A stretch of DNA of 64,000 nucleotides, from contig NC_053119.1 in the NCBI RefSeq assembly GCF_010015445.1, positions 26,478,383 to 26,542,382 on the forward strand. The letters run 5' to 3'. The notes beneath the pieces were generated by a model. The model did no database searches. It had not been told where the DNA came from and worked only from the letters and a program-made list of their open reading frames with translations. This document shows positions 1-14,245 of this stretch, piece by piece. The DNA comes from Perca fluviatilis (lineage: Eukaryota > Chordata > Actinopteri > Perciformes > Percidae). How positions within the stretch are numbered: the stretch's first letter is position 1; each line of letters starts with the position of its first letter. The position numbers and the translations under genes were made by a program.

Positions 1-374
1 TGTGCTACAAGGAGGTTGTCTCCCACACTCCCTCAGAATAATCCACCCCCCTGAAATCCCCCATCCCCTTCCCTCTGAAGGATGTTTTTGTTGGATAATT
101 GATGCAAAAGTACTATTAATAAGAAAGAATGAAACATCAAACCACCTCACAGAAAAGTAGAAAGGTTGGGAGGCGAGGGGGGGGGGTGGGGGTGGGGGCG
201 TAGTTGAGAACACCACCAGGGGAGGATTAATTAGTCTTTCTTCCCCATTTCTGTTCTCACGTTGTGTGTGTGTGTGTGTATATGTGTGTGTGTCTGCCAT
301 CGAGACCTCCGAATTTTTCAGAAAATTAGGTTTTCTGTTTTCCTTCCCTCTAACCCCTCCTCCATCAGTCTTTT

Positions 375-376
<2 letters not shown>

Positions 377-419
<43 letters not shown>
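377..419. repeat. (GT)n microsatellite
   Basis: An uninterrupted GT tract of about 43 bases; a shorter imperfect TG run precedes it at about 264-293. Confidence 0.95.
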
Positions 420-420
<1 letters not shown>

Positions 421-823
421 CCCTGGAAATGTTCAGAAAATGAGTGCAAAGTCTGAAATGTAAATTACGTGTTACTGACGGCGTATTTCTCTACCACAAA
501 TTAGATTATGTGACAACAGCACAGATTTTACATCTTGTGTTCATCACATTTATGATTACCTAATGGTTAAGTTTAATGTGAAGTGCAGGCAGTCAAAGGT
601 TTGGTTAGCGTTAAGAAACTGAAACTGTACCCTCCATGGTTTCGGTTTATGGTTGTGGTTTGGGTTCGAAAGCCTTTTGTCATGGTTAAATAAGAAAAAC
701 TTACCACAGCAACATGTTTGCATCTACCTTGTGTCTGTTTCTAGTCATGCCTCGGTTACATCACTTTTTCATGCATTCTCTCAATGTTGTGCTCATTTAA
801 TAACATTTCAGGAAATGGCTTTT

Positions 824-825
824 TG

Positions 826-874
<49 letters not shown>

Positions 875-876
875 GG
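824..876. repeat. (GT)n microsatellite, imperfect
   Basis: GT tract of about 50 bases with one TT and one GC interruption. Confidence 0.95.
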
Positions 877-1507
877 TTTGTTGGTGTTTGTTAGTTATAT
901 AGGAGGTTCAAAACAGCCAAACCGTTCAGAACCGTTCAAACCGTTCCACCTGGACTTTATAAGGCCCAAGCCGGACAGACTTTGGCCTCTTTGCAGCAGA
1001 CTGATGTCATAGGTCGAATTCCTGTGCAGAAGTAGGCCAGGGCCCTGTATGATAGCAGATTGCTGACTAATCATAGAGAACAAGCCGGGGAGGAGACAAT
1101 GCTCAAGCTCAAAGGAGCTTTGTATTGACAGCGCCTCGATGCTGCTGGGGCCTCAGCGACGGACGGTCCCCGTCCCAAGAGGTTGATGCAGTTTTAAGCA
1201 GCCTACAAGTGGCTTCATTAACAACTATGTTTGACAGTTTGACAGGAGTGCTTGTGTGTGTGTTTTTGTGCTACTCCTGCCAGAGCACGCATGTCTATGC
1301 CTTCTCTAGTCCTTGTATCTAAGAATCAGTTGGCCGACTAAAGTCCAGGGTAGGCGCAGAGCGTTGCCATTATAGATTCTGTTTATTGTTCCGCTACTGA
1401 GCAGATCTCTCACTGTGGCCTCCTAGAGAGTGGGGATGCCTTTCCATTGTGAGAGTGAGAGATGAGAAAACAACAACAAAAAAGAAAGGGGGTAGGGGAC
1501 TCTCTGC

Positions 1508-1642
<135 letters not shown>

Positions 1643-4600
1643 AAGGCTGAAGTTGCCCAGAGGGGTATATGGGCTCACCTGTTATTAGGGCTGGGCATGT
1701 TCCTCGAATGCCAATACTGGAATTCCACGGTCTGGGGTCAGGACTTTAATTGCAATCCCACCTTACACTATACCCCAAGCACACACATCACTGATCTTCT
1801 GCTGGCCAGAGGAGGGAAATAGTTTCTGTAGCTGAGGTATTTACTCATATGCTAAGGCTGGTTAAAAGAATTTGCTGCAGGCAACAACTTATCCACCAAT
1901 CATACACACTGATAGAGCACTGTCAGATAAAGCAGTGCATGTTCTCTCATGCAAATTATGGTGCCAAGGGTCATTTCGCACAAAAACAATTTAAAAAATG
2001 TGTTTTTTTCTGACTTCATTGATAGCAGTGCCCAAAGGCTAAAACGCCTCAGTGATATTTGCTGCAAACTTCAGACTGAGGCTGGCAGTGAAATCTAAAA
2101 GCAGTAAATTGTGTTGTGTCTGCACATGCAAAACGTCAGGGTTATGACCAAAAACAAGCTGAATATGTAGCTTTGCACGCAGGCTGGCCCTCTGAACTTT
2201 TTGACAGCATCGTTTATCTTCCGCTAATACCCCCCTCACCTGCAACTGGTCAACAATTGGATGTGAATGGTTAAAGTCCATGCACCTCCTTACAGTTATA
2301 CTACTTTTAGTATAATATTATATTTATTTACTTACTTAAAAACAAATCTTGTATCTTGTTCTGAGGACCTTACATGTCCTACTGACTTGCAAGCTCCTCC
2401 AGCATGGATGACATTAAATAAACATACCTACATCACAGTAAGTAAACTGGCCTTTGCTGCACTGATTTCGACATCAGTTTGAGATGTCAAACGATTCTAA
2501 ATTTGATTTTGTTTTAAGTACACTGTCAGCCTAAATGTAAAGCAAAGCCCCCAAATTAAACATTCCCTATTGGGCCCTCAGGCTGTTTGACCTGTCACCT
2601 GTTCAGTATGACATATTTCATCATTAATGTCTTGGTTGTTGTTGTTGTTGTTGTTGCTGTTGTACAGTTTCACTGCTGCATCTGGTGCCATAAATATCTG
2701 TAGTGCGTGTTCTGTGAATCATTGTCAGATGAGAGGTTGTTGTAAATGTCAGCTTTGGGGGCGGCCAGCTTTCCCGCTGTCTGCGTTGGAAAGCTTTTTG
2801 GGAACCGCTGTAGAAGTGAAACTCCCAGTAAACTGTGCTGGGGGTCAGCAAGCACAGCCCAGCCATTTGAGGACAGCTAAAGGTACATTAGGAAACGTAC
2901 AGTCTCACGTGGAAAGCAACTTCAACATAATGGCTTCTCTAACAAGGACCATACATTTAATGATGTTGGGACGACCTGGCTTTGAGGCTGTAAAATTGGT
3001 GTTTATTATATGATCTGGCACACAAGAAAGAGTGTGTCTCAGCATAATCTATGGAAAATGTATGTCTTATGTAACAGGGCTTGCCAAAGCGCATTAGGAT
3101 GTCATTCATATCCACTTAAACTTTTGGCAAAAATGTCACTCTGCTATGAATTATATTTGATGCATTGTTCTGCCACAAAGTTTCCCTGCTCCCCTGAACT
3201 ATATGATGCATATGAATAATATCTTTAAATTACCTCAGTGCCCCAGAGAAAAACAATCACTCAATGATTATGTGTGAAAGAACAAGTAATGGGATGGGCA
3301 TGAAGTGATACACAAGGAGGTAGTAAATAAGTTTATGCACAGACACAGGCAACAGCTAATACACTGCATATTGCCTGAATATTGGAAGAAATGGCCCACG
3401 CACAGTATGTACAGTGTACGATGTTCCAGCACACCACTGCACCACAGTGAGAACATTTTTGAAAGGACCTGCTGGCTCTCACTCTGAATAACATAACTTT
3501 CACCACAAAACATGCAAGGCCCAAAATGTATGTCACTCTCCACAGAGGCAGCTCAAATGAGAAATATGATCGGTCCATCGAGCCCAACACATGTAGGGTA
3601 ATCCGCTACAGTGTCAGCATCTGTCTGATGTGTTACTGTCAGTGGTGGTATACTGACAATGTTGACAACCAGACCTCAAAAGCTGTGCAGGGAACAATTT
3701 CAATACCTCCTACTGTTTCCCAGGAATTTGTGTTTAAGCAAAGCAAAAACACAGACACACACATGCGCTGTAGCCTAATGAACATAGCAGAGCAGCAAGC
3801 CATTACACATACCTCATTCATTTCCCCTGCACTGTTTTTGCTCATTGCACACGTGCAGCTGCAGACACTGCCACATGGACAGACACACACCCACATGTGC
3901 ACACGCACACGCATATCATCACACATAGTCACAAAATCGCACATGCTCGCTCAGACTTACGCACTGTCCCATTTTTTGTTTGTGACACTGTGTTAGCGGG
4001 AAGCCTGGCTGTGAGCTAACCCCACCATGTTTTTCACGTCTCCTCTGTTATGTTTGGCACCTGTTGTGTGCTCAACATGCACACGCACACATCACTCTCA
4101 CACACAGTCCCACACACTACTTCTTTGCCATGTGCTAATCCAAATTCTTTCCATTCCTGTCTTAAAGACCAGTGCCAGAGTTTTTGGACATGAGTCCTAT
4201 ATTGTTTATGTCCATTCCTCACCATGCCTTTCCATTATTGGAATGCTTTCTATAATCTCCCACTGTTTCTATAAAACTTTTAGAAAACACTTCACAATTC
4301 TTCAATAATGAAGATGCCACACTGAAAGGGAAGTGTTACTTTTGTTTCGGCAAGTGAACTGCACGTTTGGTAAAGGAAGACATGGGAACAAACACAATTA
4401 CAAAAACAAAGTGACCCCTTGGTGTTATTTTCCAAAGAGTTGTTTTCGTGGGTCTTTGGGTCTTGCTAGGCTCATTTTCACACGTACAGTGGACATAGTA
4501 AATGATTAAAAAAAAAAAGTGTTATTGTGCACTTTAATCCCCCTGTTTTTCTGCTGTTGTCCCCCTCACCCTTCCCCCACTTGACAAAACCCCACACTGA

Positions 4601-6463
4601 TGACACATGGGAGCTGAGCTGGCAGACACATCATCCCTTATTATCAGACTGCTGGAAAGCCCAGGACCTCCGGAGCCTCTCAACTCTCCCTGTAGGGGAC
4701 ACAGATGAGCAGGTCATACTGCTGGACTGTGGACTGGGACAGGTGGATGGGGACATTTAGGGGAAAAAAGGCCCTGTGGCGTCATCCCTGTCCCCTCGGC
4801 TGCACAGTTTCCTTGAAGAGTGTCTGCTGGCAAACCTCCGACAACTCTGGATCCTGCGCCATGTTTTGTTTGGCCTCTGTGATTATTTTCTTAGAAAGAA
4901 CATCTTTATTGATAAAACTTTGTCTGTTGTCCGGGCCTGTTTTGCTTGCTTTTCTGTTTGGTTTGCCAGTCTGTGGCAAGAACTCTTTCTCCCTCCTGAC
5001 TTGTGAAAGATACATAATGATATCTTTGTTTTTGAAGAAAATAGTGTTTGTTTTTAAAGAGGCAAATGTATGAGCTAAAAAGACCACAGAATATTCTCAG
5101 TTTCAGTTTTTAAATGATTTTTGATAAATGACATGTGAGGATCTTCTTTTGGCCCTTTTTCTTTCATTTTTATCTTGTCAGGAAATGCGAAAGAAAGCTT
5201 TCACATTTTCTGGCAGAAGTAAATTTAATTATGTCTTTTCGTAGTCTACGTTAAGTCCTTATTTTAGTCTCGTCTGTTTTAGTATTGCTTATGCGTGCAC
5301 CTTTTTATGCTAGGTATTCCTGGCAAAATAGGTATCCAACTTCACTGGGACGCACTTAGTTTAATAAAGTTAAACTAAGAGTTAGTAAGAAAATAGGTTA
5401 AATAAATGTACCTTGAAATAACCCACCAGTACCCTGCTCTCCCTCTCTCTGGCTCTAAACACAGTCATACTACAGCTGAGCAGCTGTCAGAGCAGTTAAA
5501 GGTGTTAAAAGATTCCAGAGCTGATGCACAGGTACAGATTGTCACACACAGGAACTCACAGTTGGCTCTCAGAGCAGCTCTCATTGTTTATCAGACAGAG
5601 AGGCTGCAGGTGGCCCAACCTACGGGCCAACTGACATTATTAATAAACACACAGCATGCTGCTGCAGTAGAGAGGTGTCTGACACCATCAGCGCAACCTT
5701 GTATTTTCAAATAAAAAAGTAAAAAAAAGGTTCAGTGTGGGTCCAATAAAGACAAATTGTTATTTGCGGGGATGGCCTGGCAGTAATTGCTACTGGGCAG
5801 CAGTTGATTCACTGAGCACACGAGGGACAAGCATCAGTTTGTCTGGAGGAACATCTCCCTGTTCGACCTGGCCTCAGACGGCAAACTAACTCTCGCTTTA
5901 ATGATAATAATAAGGCTAACATGGTATAACCTCTCTCCCTCCGAGCCCACAATTACTAGCCTGGCACACTGCGTACGCACACAGTCTGTCTGGGGAGCAA
6001 GCCACTGGATAATTCCTGGTTACCTGTCGCAGCCACTTCTCACAAACACACTTAACATACATAAACCAGAAGAAAAAAAAAATGGTTATGAACACTGATG
6101 CACAGACATGCGTTCAGGAGCATGTACATAGGAATTAACCCCACATGTACACGCAGCCAAACATGAATTTGCAGCTAATTTCACTTCCCAGAAATGTCTG
6201 CTTAAAGTGGAACCACTGCTGTTACCTCATCTAAGGGCTCATTCAAAAGCACAGAGGGTATGTATTGAGTGAGTAACAGGAAATTACTGATGATGTTCTG
6301 TGTTAATTGACAATAAACAAGGCAATTTTGGGGTGTTTTTGTAGCGTTGTGTTTCTAGCATTATAACTCCCTTGTAATATTTAATAGAGGCCGCTGACTG
6401 TAAAGCCCTGGCTCTCCCACATCCAATGCTGAGTGAGCTTGTACTTGATTGTTGCTCTCAAGA

Positions 6464-6554
6464 GTGACTGAATATCAGGTTTGTCAGTCTTTAGTTTAAA
6501 AAAACCCTATGTTGAAGTTTGTTGATTATTCTGACAAACCTGATATTCAGTCAC
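6464..6554. repeat. 24-bp perfect inverted repeat (stem-loop)
   Basis: Arms 6464-6487 and 6531-6554 are exact reverse complements (left arm begins GTGACTGAATATCAGG), separated by 43 bases. The structure could be a small MITE or a cruciform-forming site. No target duplication was identified. Confidence 0.85.
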
Positions 6555-6591
6555 TAAATAAATGAATAAATACATAAATAAAAGAATATGC

Positions 6592-7125
6592 CTATGAAAT
6601 ATATCCTGAAATAAATGAATGAGGCAACAAATATATTAGGGCTGTCACAATGAACGCGATAATGACGAGTTAATGCAAATTTCTTTTAACAGCACTAATT
6701 GTTTCGACGCGCCATTATTGCATGCGCGTTCTGTGATTTGGTCCCTCGGCACGAGCCGTAGTTTGACTGGATTAAATATTTTAAAATATATAAATAAATG
6801 TAAATATAAATATATAAATCAATATAGTCAATATAGTTCAACAAACGTAACGGCAGCAACAGAAGGTTTGCTGAGATCAGACCTTGGTGCTGTGCAGCCT
6901 TGAACTGGTATCCAATCTGTGAGATAGCCATGCAACCGTCATTTGAATATAAAACCAAATGGAGGGAAATAAATAAATGTGACATTATGAAATAAAAGTC
7001 CCCTGAAATAAATAAAAGTGAATCCTAGTTATTTATTGAACGATATTGACTCATTTATATACTTATATTTACAATTATTTATATATGTATTGCCTCATTT
7101 ATTTATTTCAGGATGTATTTCATAG
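6592..7125. mobile_element. Non-autonomous DNA element with ~36-bp inverted ends
   Basis: 6592-6627 (CTATGAAATATATCCTG...) and 7090-7125 are inverted copies with about two mismatches, flanked outside by AAATA-rich sequence that is also inverted. The interior holds a GGGCTGTCACAATGAACGCG segment typical of interspersed fish repeats. The superfamily was not determined. Confidence 0.6.
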
Positions 7126-7153
7126 CTATGTTTATTTATTTATTTGTTCATTT

Positions 7154-7670
7154 AAAGGTCCCATGACATGGTGCTCTTTGGATGCTTTTCTATAGGCCTT
7201 AGTTGTCCCCTAATACTGTATCTGAAGTCTCTTTCCCCAAATTCAGCCTTGGTGCAGAGTTACAGCCGCTAGAGCCAGTCCCACAATGAGCTTTCCTTAG
7301 TATGTACCATTTCTGTGTCTGTAGCTATTGAGGAGGAGAGGTGGGGTGGGGGTGCGTGGCCTTGACCAACTGCCACTTTGCTCGTTTGAAAGCCATGATG
7401 TCTCTCTCTCTCTCATGGGTGGGCCAAATTCTCCTGGTGGGCAAAGCAGAGAAAGGGGAGGTAACCTTGCTCCTTATGACCTCATAAGGAGAAGATTCCA
7501 GATCGGCCCATCTGAGCTTTCATTTTCTCAAAGGCAGAGCAGGATACCGAGGGCTCGGTTTACACCTATCACCATTTCTAGCCACTGGGGGACCATAGGC
7601 AGGCTGGGGGAACTCATATTAATATTAAAAAAAAACTCATAAAGTGAAGTTTTCATGCCATGGGACCTTT
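7154..7670. mobile_element. MITE with AAAGGTCCCATG termini
   Basis: The left end AAAGGTCCCATGACATG and the right end CATGCCATGGGACCTTT are inverted with one mismatch. The 517-bp interior has no transposase. TTTAA lies at both outer edges, so a TTAA target is possible but not proven. The element abuts the previous one. Confidence 0.7.
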
Positions 7671-8523
7671 AATATTGAATAAAACTGCATTCCATACTAT
7701 TGGCCCATTTATCTTGCAATTTCCTTGCTTTTCTCCACAAAACAGCCAGTGGAAGGGATTTTTGTACTTTTGGGTAGAGCAGGTGTAATTATTGAACCAT
7801 TGTGTTCAGTGAGCAGGCAGAGTGCTTAAACCTCAGCATTCACCAATGCAATGTGGGCAGATCCAGGGAGGGCAAGCTGCACATAGACGGATGGTAACCC
7901 AAAACCCAAAAGAAAGAAAAAAATCCTCACGCTCTTTTTTTACCTGCCATTTCATATTCTTTATTTCAATCAATAGTTGTGATTATATTGTGCAATGCTT
8001 CAAATAAACTATACAAAGAGAATTAAGAATCAAGATTTCTTTTTCTTTATTTTGTTTCTTTATTTTTCTATTTTTTATTTTTATTTTGCAAAAAGAGTGT
8101 GAAGATATTTCATACATAAATCTCATTCCACATATGTCAAGTCCTTCACAATAGGAAAAAACAAACATGAAATAAAAATAAAACAAAATAAATAAAAACA
8201 CAAAACAACAAACAAACCCAACAACATAACAAATGCACTCATCAAACACATAAGATTTATTTTTAAGACCATTGCTTTACTTTCTTATTTCATATAATAT
8301 TTATATTAATAGTGGGATGGGGGAGACACTCTTATTCAGAGTAACTTTGATTTAATGCAGCTGAACAATAAACACAAATTAATAAAACGACAATAATTTA
8401 CAAGATGTTTATATCTTTGCCATGGGAAAGAAAGTTGAGAATGCCACTAAAAGATCAGAATCCTACACTGTCAATTTCAGAATTGACAAAGTTGGTAAAT
8501 AAGAAAGCCATATGACAATGTTC

Positions 8524-8524
<1 letters not shown>

Positions 8525-8563
<39 letters not shown>
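8525..8563. repeat. (AAT)n microsatellite
   Basis: About 13 units of AAT/ATA, just upstream of the Tc1-like MITE. Confidence 0.95.
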
Positions 8564-8564
<1 letters not shown>

Positions 8565-8601
8565 GTAATAAATAATGGTTTTATTATAGTCTTTGTATCT
8601 A

Positions 8602-9134
8602 CAGTGCAGGCCAAAAGTTTGGACACACCTTCTCATTCAATGCGTTTCCTTTTTATTTTCATGACTATTTACATTGTAGATTCTCACTGAAGGCATCAAA
8701 ACTATGAATGAACACATATGGAATTATGTACTTCACAAAAAGTGTGAAATAACTGAAAACATGTCTTATATTTTAGATTCTTAAAAGTAGCCACCCTTTG
8801 CTTTTTTATTAATAAGGGAAAAGATTCCACTAATTAACCCTGACAAGGCACACCTGTGAAGTGAAAACCATTTCAGGTGACTACCTCATGAAGCTCATTG
8901 AGAGAACACCAAGGGTTTGCAGAGTTATCAAAAAAAGCAAAGGGTGGCTACTTTGAAGAATCTAAAATATAAAACATGTTTTCAGTTATTTCACACTTTT
9001 TTGTTAAGTACATAATTCCATATGTGTTCATTCATAGTTTTGATGCCTTCAGTGAGAATATACAATGTCAATAGTCATGAAAATAAAGAAACACATTGAA
9101 TGAGAAGGTGTGTCCAAACTTTTGGCCTGTACTG
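8602..9134. mobile_element. Tc1/mariner-type MITE with ~200-bp inverted repeats
   Basis: The element starts CAGTGCAGGCCAAAAGTTTG and ends with the near reverse complement (CCAAACTTTTGGCCTGTACTG), flanked by TA on both sides. The inverted arms extend about 200 bases each, to the GTAGCCACCCTTTGC motif. The short centre has no transposase frame. Family behaviour (TA target, long TIRs) fits Tc1/mariner. Confidence 0.88.
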
Positions 9135-9298
9135 TATATGATTATCAGCTCTGCAACAGCAGATGAAAAACAACAAAAATAGTTTACATTTCACATCACG
9201 GTTGCGGACAAACCTCGTTTTTTTTCCCTCCGTCATTTTTTATATGACCGTCAACAAACCTGTCACTTGTTAAAAGAGATTAATTAAACATGGTAATG

Positions 9299-9300
<2 letters not shown>

Positions 9301-9373
<73 letters not shown>
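9301..9373. repeat. (AC)n microsatellite
   Basis: About 36 uninterrupted AC units. Confidence 0.97.
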
Positions 9374-9377
<4 letters not shown>

Positions 9378-9929
9378 CTCATACTTGTGTGTGCTTAGAG
9401 GCTTTAAACTCAGGAAACACTGTCCAGGATGGTCAAAAGTGTGTCCGTTCCGTTTGGATGTGAGCTGGCTACAGATCATGGTCTTTTCTTCAAAATACTC
9501 CCTCGAGGGGCAATTTAAGACAAGCAAACAGAAATACACATACACAATTCATTTACTCACATTATGAACTAATAATATCTAACACAGGTCAAAGTGTAAA
9601 CAGTTTATTTGATCCATCTAACAGTAAAGATCAGAATGATGAAGTCTGGCCAGTCATAATATCATCTATTTCTTCTATTTCTTCCTTAATGTCTTGCATC
9701 ATTGTGCATATGTTCTCCACTGTGGCACAGTTTACTAGTCTCCCATAGGCAGACCATTAATTGCTTGGCGCCTCTCAAGAAAAAAACAGGAAAAAAGCAA
9801 ACAAAGAAACAGTTTTGTTAATAGCCTGCTGCTGTTGGCTGCTGATTTGGCCCAAGTAGTAATGCCAAATCTTTTGGAACACACACAAACATCATACTGC
9901 CACCCATCATTAGCAGGGCTCCGTGAACA

Positions 9930-9932
<3 letters not shown>

Positions 9933-9988
<56 letters not shown>
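9933..9988. repeat. (GT)n microsatellite
   Basis: About 28 GT units, followed by a degenerate TG-rich region to about 10090. Confidence 0.96.
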
Positions 9989-9992
<4 letters not shown>

Positions 9993-10173
9993 GTGCATGC
10001 ACGTGTTAATGTATGCATGTGTGCTTTTAAATATGTTTGTGTATACATGACTGTTTGTTTATGTTTGTGTACGTTTGAGTATATGTGTGGGTTTTCACAG
10101 AGAAACCTTTGTCATCACTTTTGTGCCAGACTGATGGCACTGCCATTATATGTCAGTGCACACGCAGACACGT

Positions 10174-10174
<1 letters not shown>

Positions 10175-10218
<44 letters not shown>
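10175..10218. repeat. (CA)n microsatellite
   Basis: About 22 CA units, oppositely oriented to the GT tract 190 bases upstream. Confidence 0.96.
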
Positions 10219-10223
<5 letters not shown>

Positions 10224-10880
10224 ACATATACATAGTCTTTCAGTTGTGGCATTTCTGGACAAGTTCCAATCCGCATTACTGAAGCATGAGAATGAAATTG
10301 ACAGTCTTGGGCTCAAGGATGGCACAGCAGACACAAACAACTGCTGCCAGCTTCCATGGCAAGTCTAAACGGACAATGGTTTGGGGCAGCCAGATGGCAC
10401 AGTTGCAATGTCCTTCTCGAGCAATTTCCTTGCAAATATTTGCACTTGTCTCTCATGTGTTTGTCTGAATGTGTCTGTGCGGGCTACGGCAATATCTGAA
10501 ATCTGTCATTCTTGTTTTCAAGCAAAATGTAATCATGCAAATTTTTATAGTTAGGTGTCTAAGGAAATGGTTAAATTCAGTACCAGATGATTTATGAGCC
10601 ATGAGACTTTGCACACCCTGGCAGTTTCTGAATCCTGCAGAAATCTTTACACAAAAAATAGAAGTTGCAGAACAACAAGGAGAGAGAATGTCAAGGAGAG
10701 GAAGAGAAAGAGTGCGATAGAAGGAAAGAACTCGGTAACCCCTGGGCCCTGGCAAGCGCCAAAGAAATGGAGCTTATCTTGTTTATGTGGGGAAGACAAC
10801 TAGAATGCTCATCTGGCCGGAGTGAGAGGAACCTCCACCATAGCTGTATGCTGACACTGTTTACTGGAGACGAGAGACTG

Positions 10881-10882
<2 letters not shown>

Positions 10883-10972
<90 letters not shown>

Positions 10973-10996
10973 CAGCTGGACACACACACACACACA
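10883..10996. repeat. (GT)n-(AC)n inverted microsatellite pair
   Basis: About 44 GT units (10883-10971), a GACAGCTGG spacer, then 8 AC units. The two parts are self-complementary and could form a hairpin with a very short loop. Confidence 0.95.
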
Positions 10997-11587
10997 CGCT
11001 GGCACTCGCTCAACTGTTACACAAAAGTCCAACTCAACACTTTCACATGGTTGTTTTCTTTTCTTTTAAAAGAATCAAGTTACAATATTTTAGTTTAAGA
11101 TTTAGCAACTTCAAAACTACAAATCTAGTTGTGAATAGAATTTTTCCAGCTGAAATAACTGTTGTCAGTCTATAGATTTTAGAAAGTTTAGAGTTTTAGA
11201 GTGTTTATCTCTACCTGAACAGAAATAATTTTGCCAGCTATTCCAACAGAGAGTCATCCAACAGAGTTATTTGAAGTGACGGATAGGTATGGATCACGGC
11301 CTGCCTTGTAATTAAGAGAGATTGCTATTTTCCCCTCAGAATGGGCTCTCCTATCCTGATCTGTAATTATATGTTGTTCAAACATAGAGGGAGTGTCCCT
11401 GGTTATTGTGCAGCCTGCTTTACCACCACAACAAGTGCCAGCATCACTGATTGTCTGCCATTGGTTTTCAAGTTTCAATTCTTTTTTAGTTTTTCATTAA
11501 CAACAATGTGTGATTTGTTTATGTGCCACAGTTTTGCACCCTTCACAGTCTTGACTCTAATATGTCTAATGGATCATGGCAGGAAGG

Positions 11588-11734
<147 letters not shown>

Positions 11735-13012
11735 TAGTCCCAGGTAGTGCCCCAGTGACCTCCACATAGTGACACTGACGTGCAACAATGATGAATGCCC
11801 TGATAGAGTGAAGTAAGGACACACCTGGATAATGTTAAAGTGAAAACTCAGAAACCTTAAACGTTACAAGATGCTGACCTCCTTGTTTAATTAAGTGCAG
11901 CGTTCTGCTTTTAAACATTTACTGCCATCCACTTCACTCTTCCTGCAACACCTTTAATAAAATTTAGCCTTTAACAAACGCATGAATATTTTAGAAAAGC
12001 AAAGTGATAGAGGTAACCTCTGTTGGGAAGTGTATTTAGTGTGGACTGATTTAGATAGACATGTGTATAGTTTTAAATCTTAAAACTGAGTGACCGCAGA
12101 GTGTAACTTTTGACCCCTGTGAATAAGTATAGCCTAGGCGGTCTCTGCACCACACACGGAGTATATTTCAGTGTAAAGCTGTGACCCCCTTGTTTTCCAC
12201 TGAGAGGAAATTGTCATGCAATGACCCAGTGACCACACTGGAAACCACTTCCCCCTTTGTTATGATTTTGTATGGCTTAACCACCTCATTTCCCATGTTC
12301 TGGCCCTCCACAATACAGTCTAACACATTTTGCTCTGCTGTTTCTGCCATCTCTGACCTTCCAATGGTGTGTTGACAAAGACACCAAAAGCCTCAAAGTT
12401 GCAAAACTTTACAAATGTAGCATCCAAAGCTCTCCATGTTTAGTGTGTGAGTGGGCGGTATTGGTCCTTCTCATGCTTTTTAGGAGATGATCAGACATAA
12501 ACAAAAGACAAGCACTGATATTGTGCAGTTGTTTTTGTGTGCCCAAATAGTTTGTTTTTGTCTCGTACTCATGCCCTTGAAGTCAGATCTTGTATTTTAC
12601 ACATTATAAACTGTGATACAAATAAAATTCAATAATTATGACTATCAACATCAACAACACTATGAACATAGATTTGATCAAGAAGCAAATCCAATATCCC
12701 CGATTAACCTTCTCTTCTCCTGACATAGTTTTACTTTGTACAAAATCCACTAAAACTTCCACGTCATTGTTAATATGTCAGATCCTGAGGTTACATAATC
12801 AGGAAAGGCTCCTCACAGCTCCTGGTTGATTAGGAATCAACAATTAGATAGTTGTGTGGGGCGCTGAAGAAACACAATCCCCTCTTTATACTCTGGCTTT
12901 GCTGTAACCACCTCAGAGCCAATGAAAGGATGTAGATTGAATTATATTGTATAATATGAAATTAAGCTCTTTGGATGAAATTAGCCAAACGGTTAAATGT
13001 CAGTGTAATTAA

Positions 13013-13030
13013 TGAGAGAGAGAGAGCAAG

Positions 13031-13118
<88 letters not shown>
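13013..13118. repeat. (GA)n polypurine tract
   Basis: About 106 bases of GA repeats with a few AAG and CGA interruptions. Long mirror-symmetric purine tracts can form triplex (H-DNA) structures. Purine-rich sequence continues at about 13345-13450. Confidence 0.95.
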
Positions 13119-13123
<5 letters not shown>

Positions 13124-14232
13124 TAGACACACACCACAAACAGGGGTTTTGACTATTCCAGGGGGCCAGTACAGTTTGTCCTGGCCATAGAGGTTATGTG
13201 GTATGACCCCCTTTCCCTCTGATTCTCCCTCTCTGTCTCTTTCTCCCAATCTCATTCCCCTCTCTCCATCCCTCTTTTCAGTCCACAGCAATTAGAGAGG
13301 CAAAGTGGGAAAAGAGGAATGTGTGAGCACGCTTTGTAAGGATTGGGAGAAAGAGAGAGGGAGTACAAGAGAGAAAGTGAGAGATAAAGAGAGAGGGAGA
13401 GATGAGAGAGACACAGAGGAGGGGAGGAGAAGAAAGGAGAGGAGAAGGCCTGTCTTAATTGGCCTGTGTGGCCACGCTGGGCTGTGATGGACTGGGCTTG
13501 CCAAACCCTGTGCCTCAATAGTTGGCCTGGCCTTACATGCATCCCGTGCATCCGGCCAACCACAACTAACTCTAGTGTGCTCTTTGGCAGTTTCCAATGT
13601 CAGGCCTGGGAGAGTTGTGCCACCCACATCTACACTCCGCTCCACAGTTCAGGAGGCCTCTCTTATGGGGAAAGATGCGTGGGTTTATGGTTTATTTGGC
13701 TCCACCAGTTTAGGTTGAGGTGGCATTTCTGTGCTCTTTCTATTGTTTACTTATTTAGGATAATGTTATAGTGATTTTATGCCTAGGTTCCGGATATAGA
13801 TGCGGATGTAAATTTAAATTCGACAACATGTATAAAATGGACCTACCCAAATTATACATACCTTAGACAGAAAAAATATATACTTTTCAGCCTTCCATGT
13901 TGTTCAGTTTTGTTAGGGTTTTTACATAACTAAGTTATTAATACACTGTAATCCAGACAATAAATGAGAATGTAATTTCCTTCTGTCATGTAGTTAGACT
14001 TCTTTTTTAGACTATGACACACTACTGCGGCATCAGCTTTAATCTTAACAAGATTCAACCTTCAAACAATCGGGAAAACAAGAATATGTCTTGGCGGTAC
14101 TGTGGCCCGGTTTGGCTTGTTTTGTTGACTTATGTTGTGCCAGACGCTGCCCCGTCAGGCACAGAGCTGACGTGAAGGGCCCCAAGGACTAGAGAGTCCC
14201 TGATCTCATTACCAAGCTCTAGAGAGTCCTAC

Positions 14233-14245
14233 TATATATAAAAAC
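14233..14245 (+). promoter_or_regulatory. TATA box of an unidentified transcript
   Basis: TATATATAAAAA lies about 30 bases upstream of a short exon-like stretch (about 14265-14299) that ends in CACCT|GTAAGT at 14300. E-boxes CAGCTG and CACCTG lie within it. The next strong acceptor on this strand is TTTTGCAG, ending at 15283, but the sequence after it has no recognisable reading frame. It may drive a non-coding RNA, or be a remnant of a gene once next to igf2. Confidence 0.35.

Noticed and set aside
10236..10368. Frame reading FLDKFQSALLKHENEIDSLG
   Set aside because: It looks protein-like over about 30 codons but lacks flanking splice sites, partner exons or a recognised family.
12962..13291. 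Leu-Ser-rich minus-strand open frame and Glu-Arg-rich plus-strand frame
   Set aside because: Both are translations of the GA/CT repeat.
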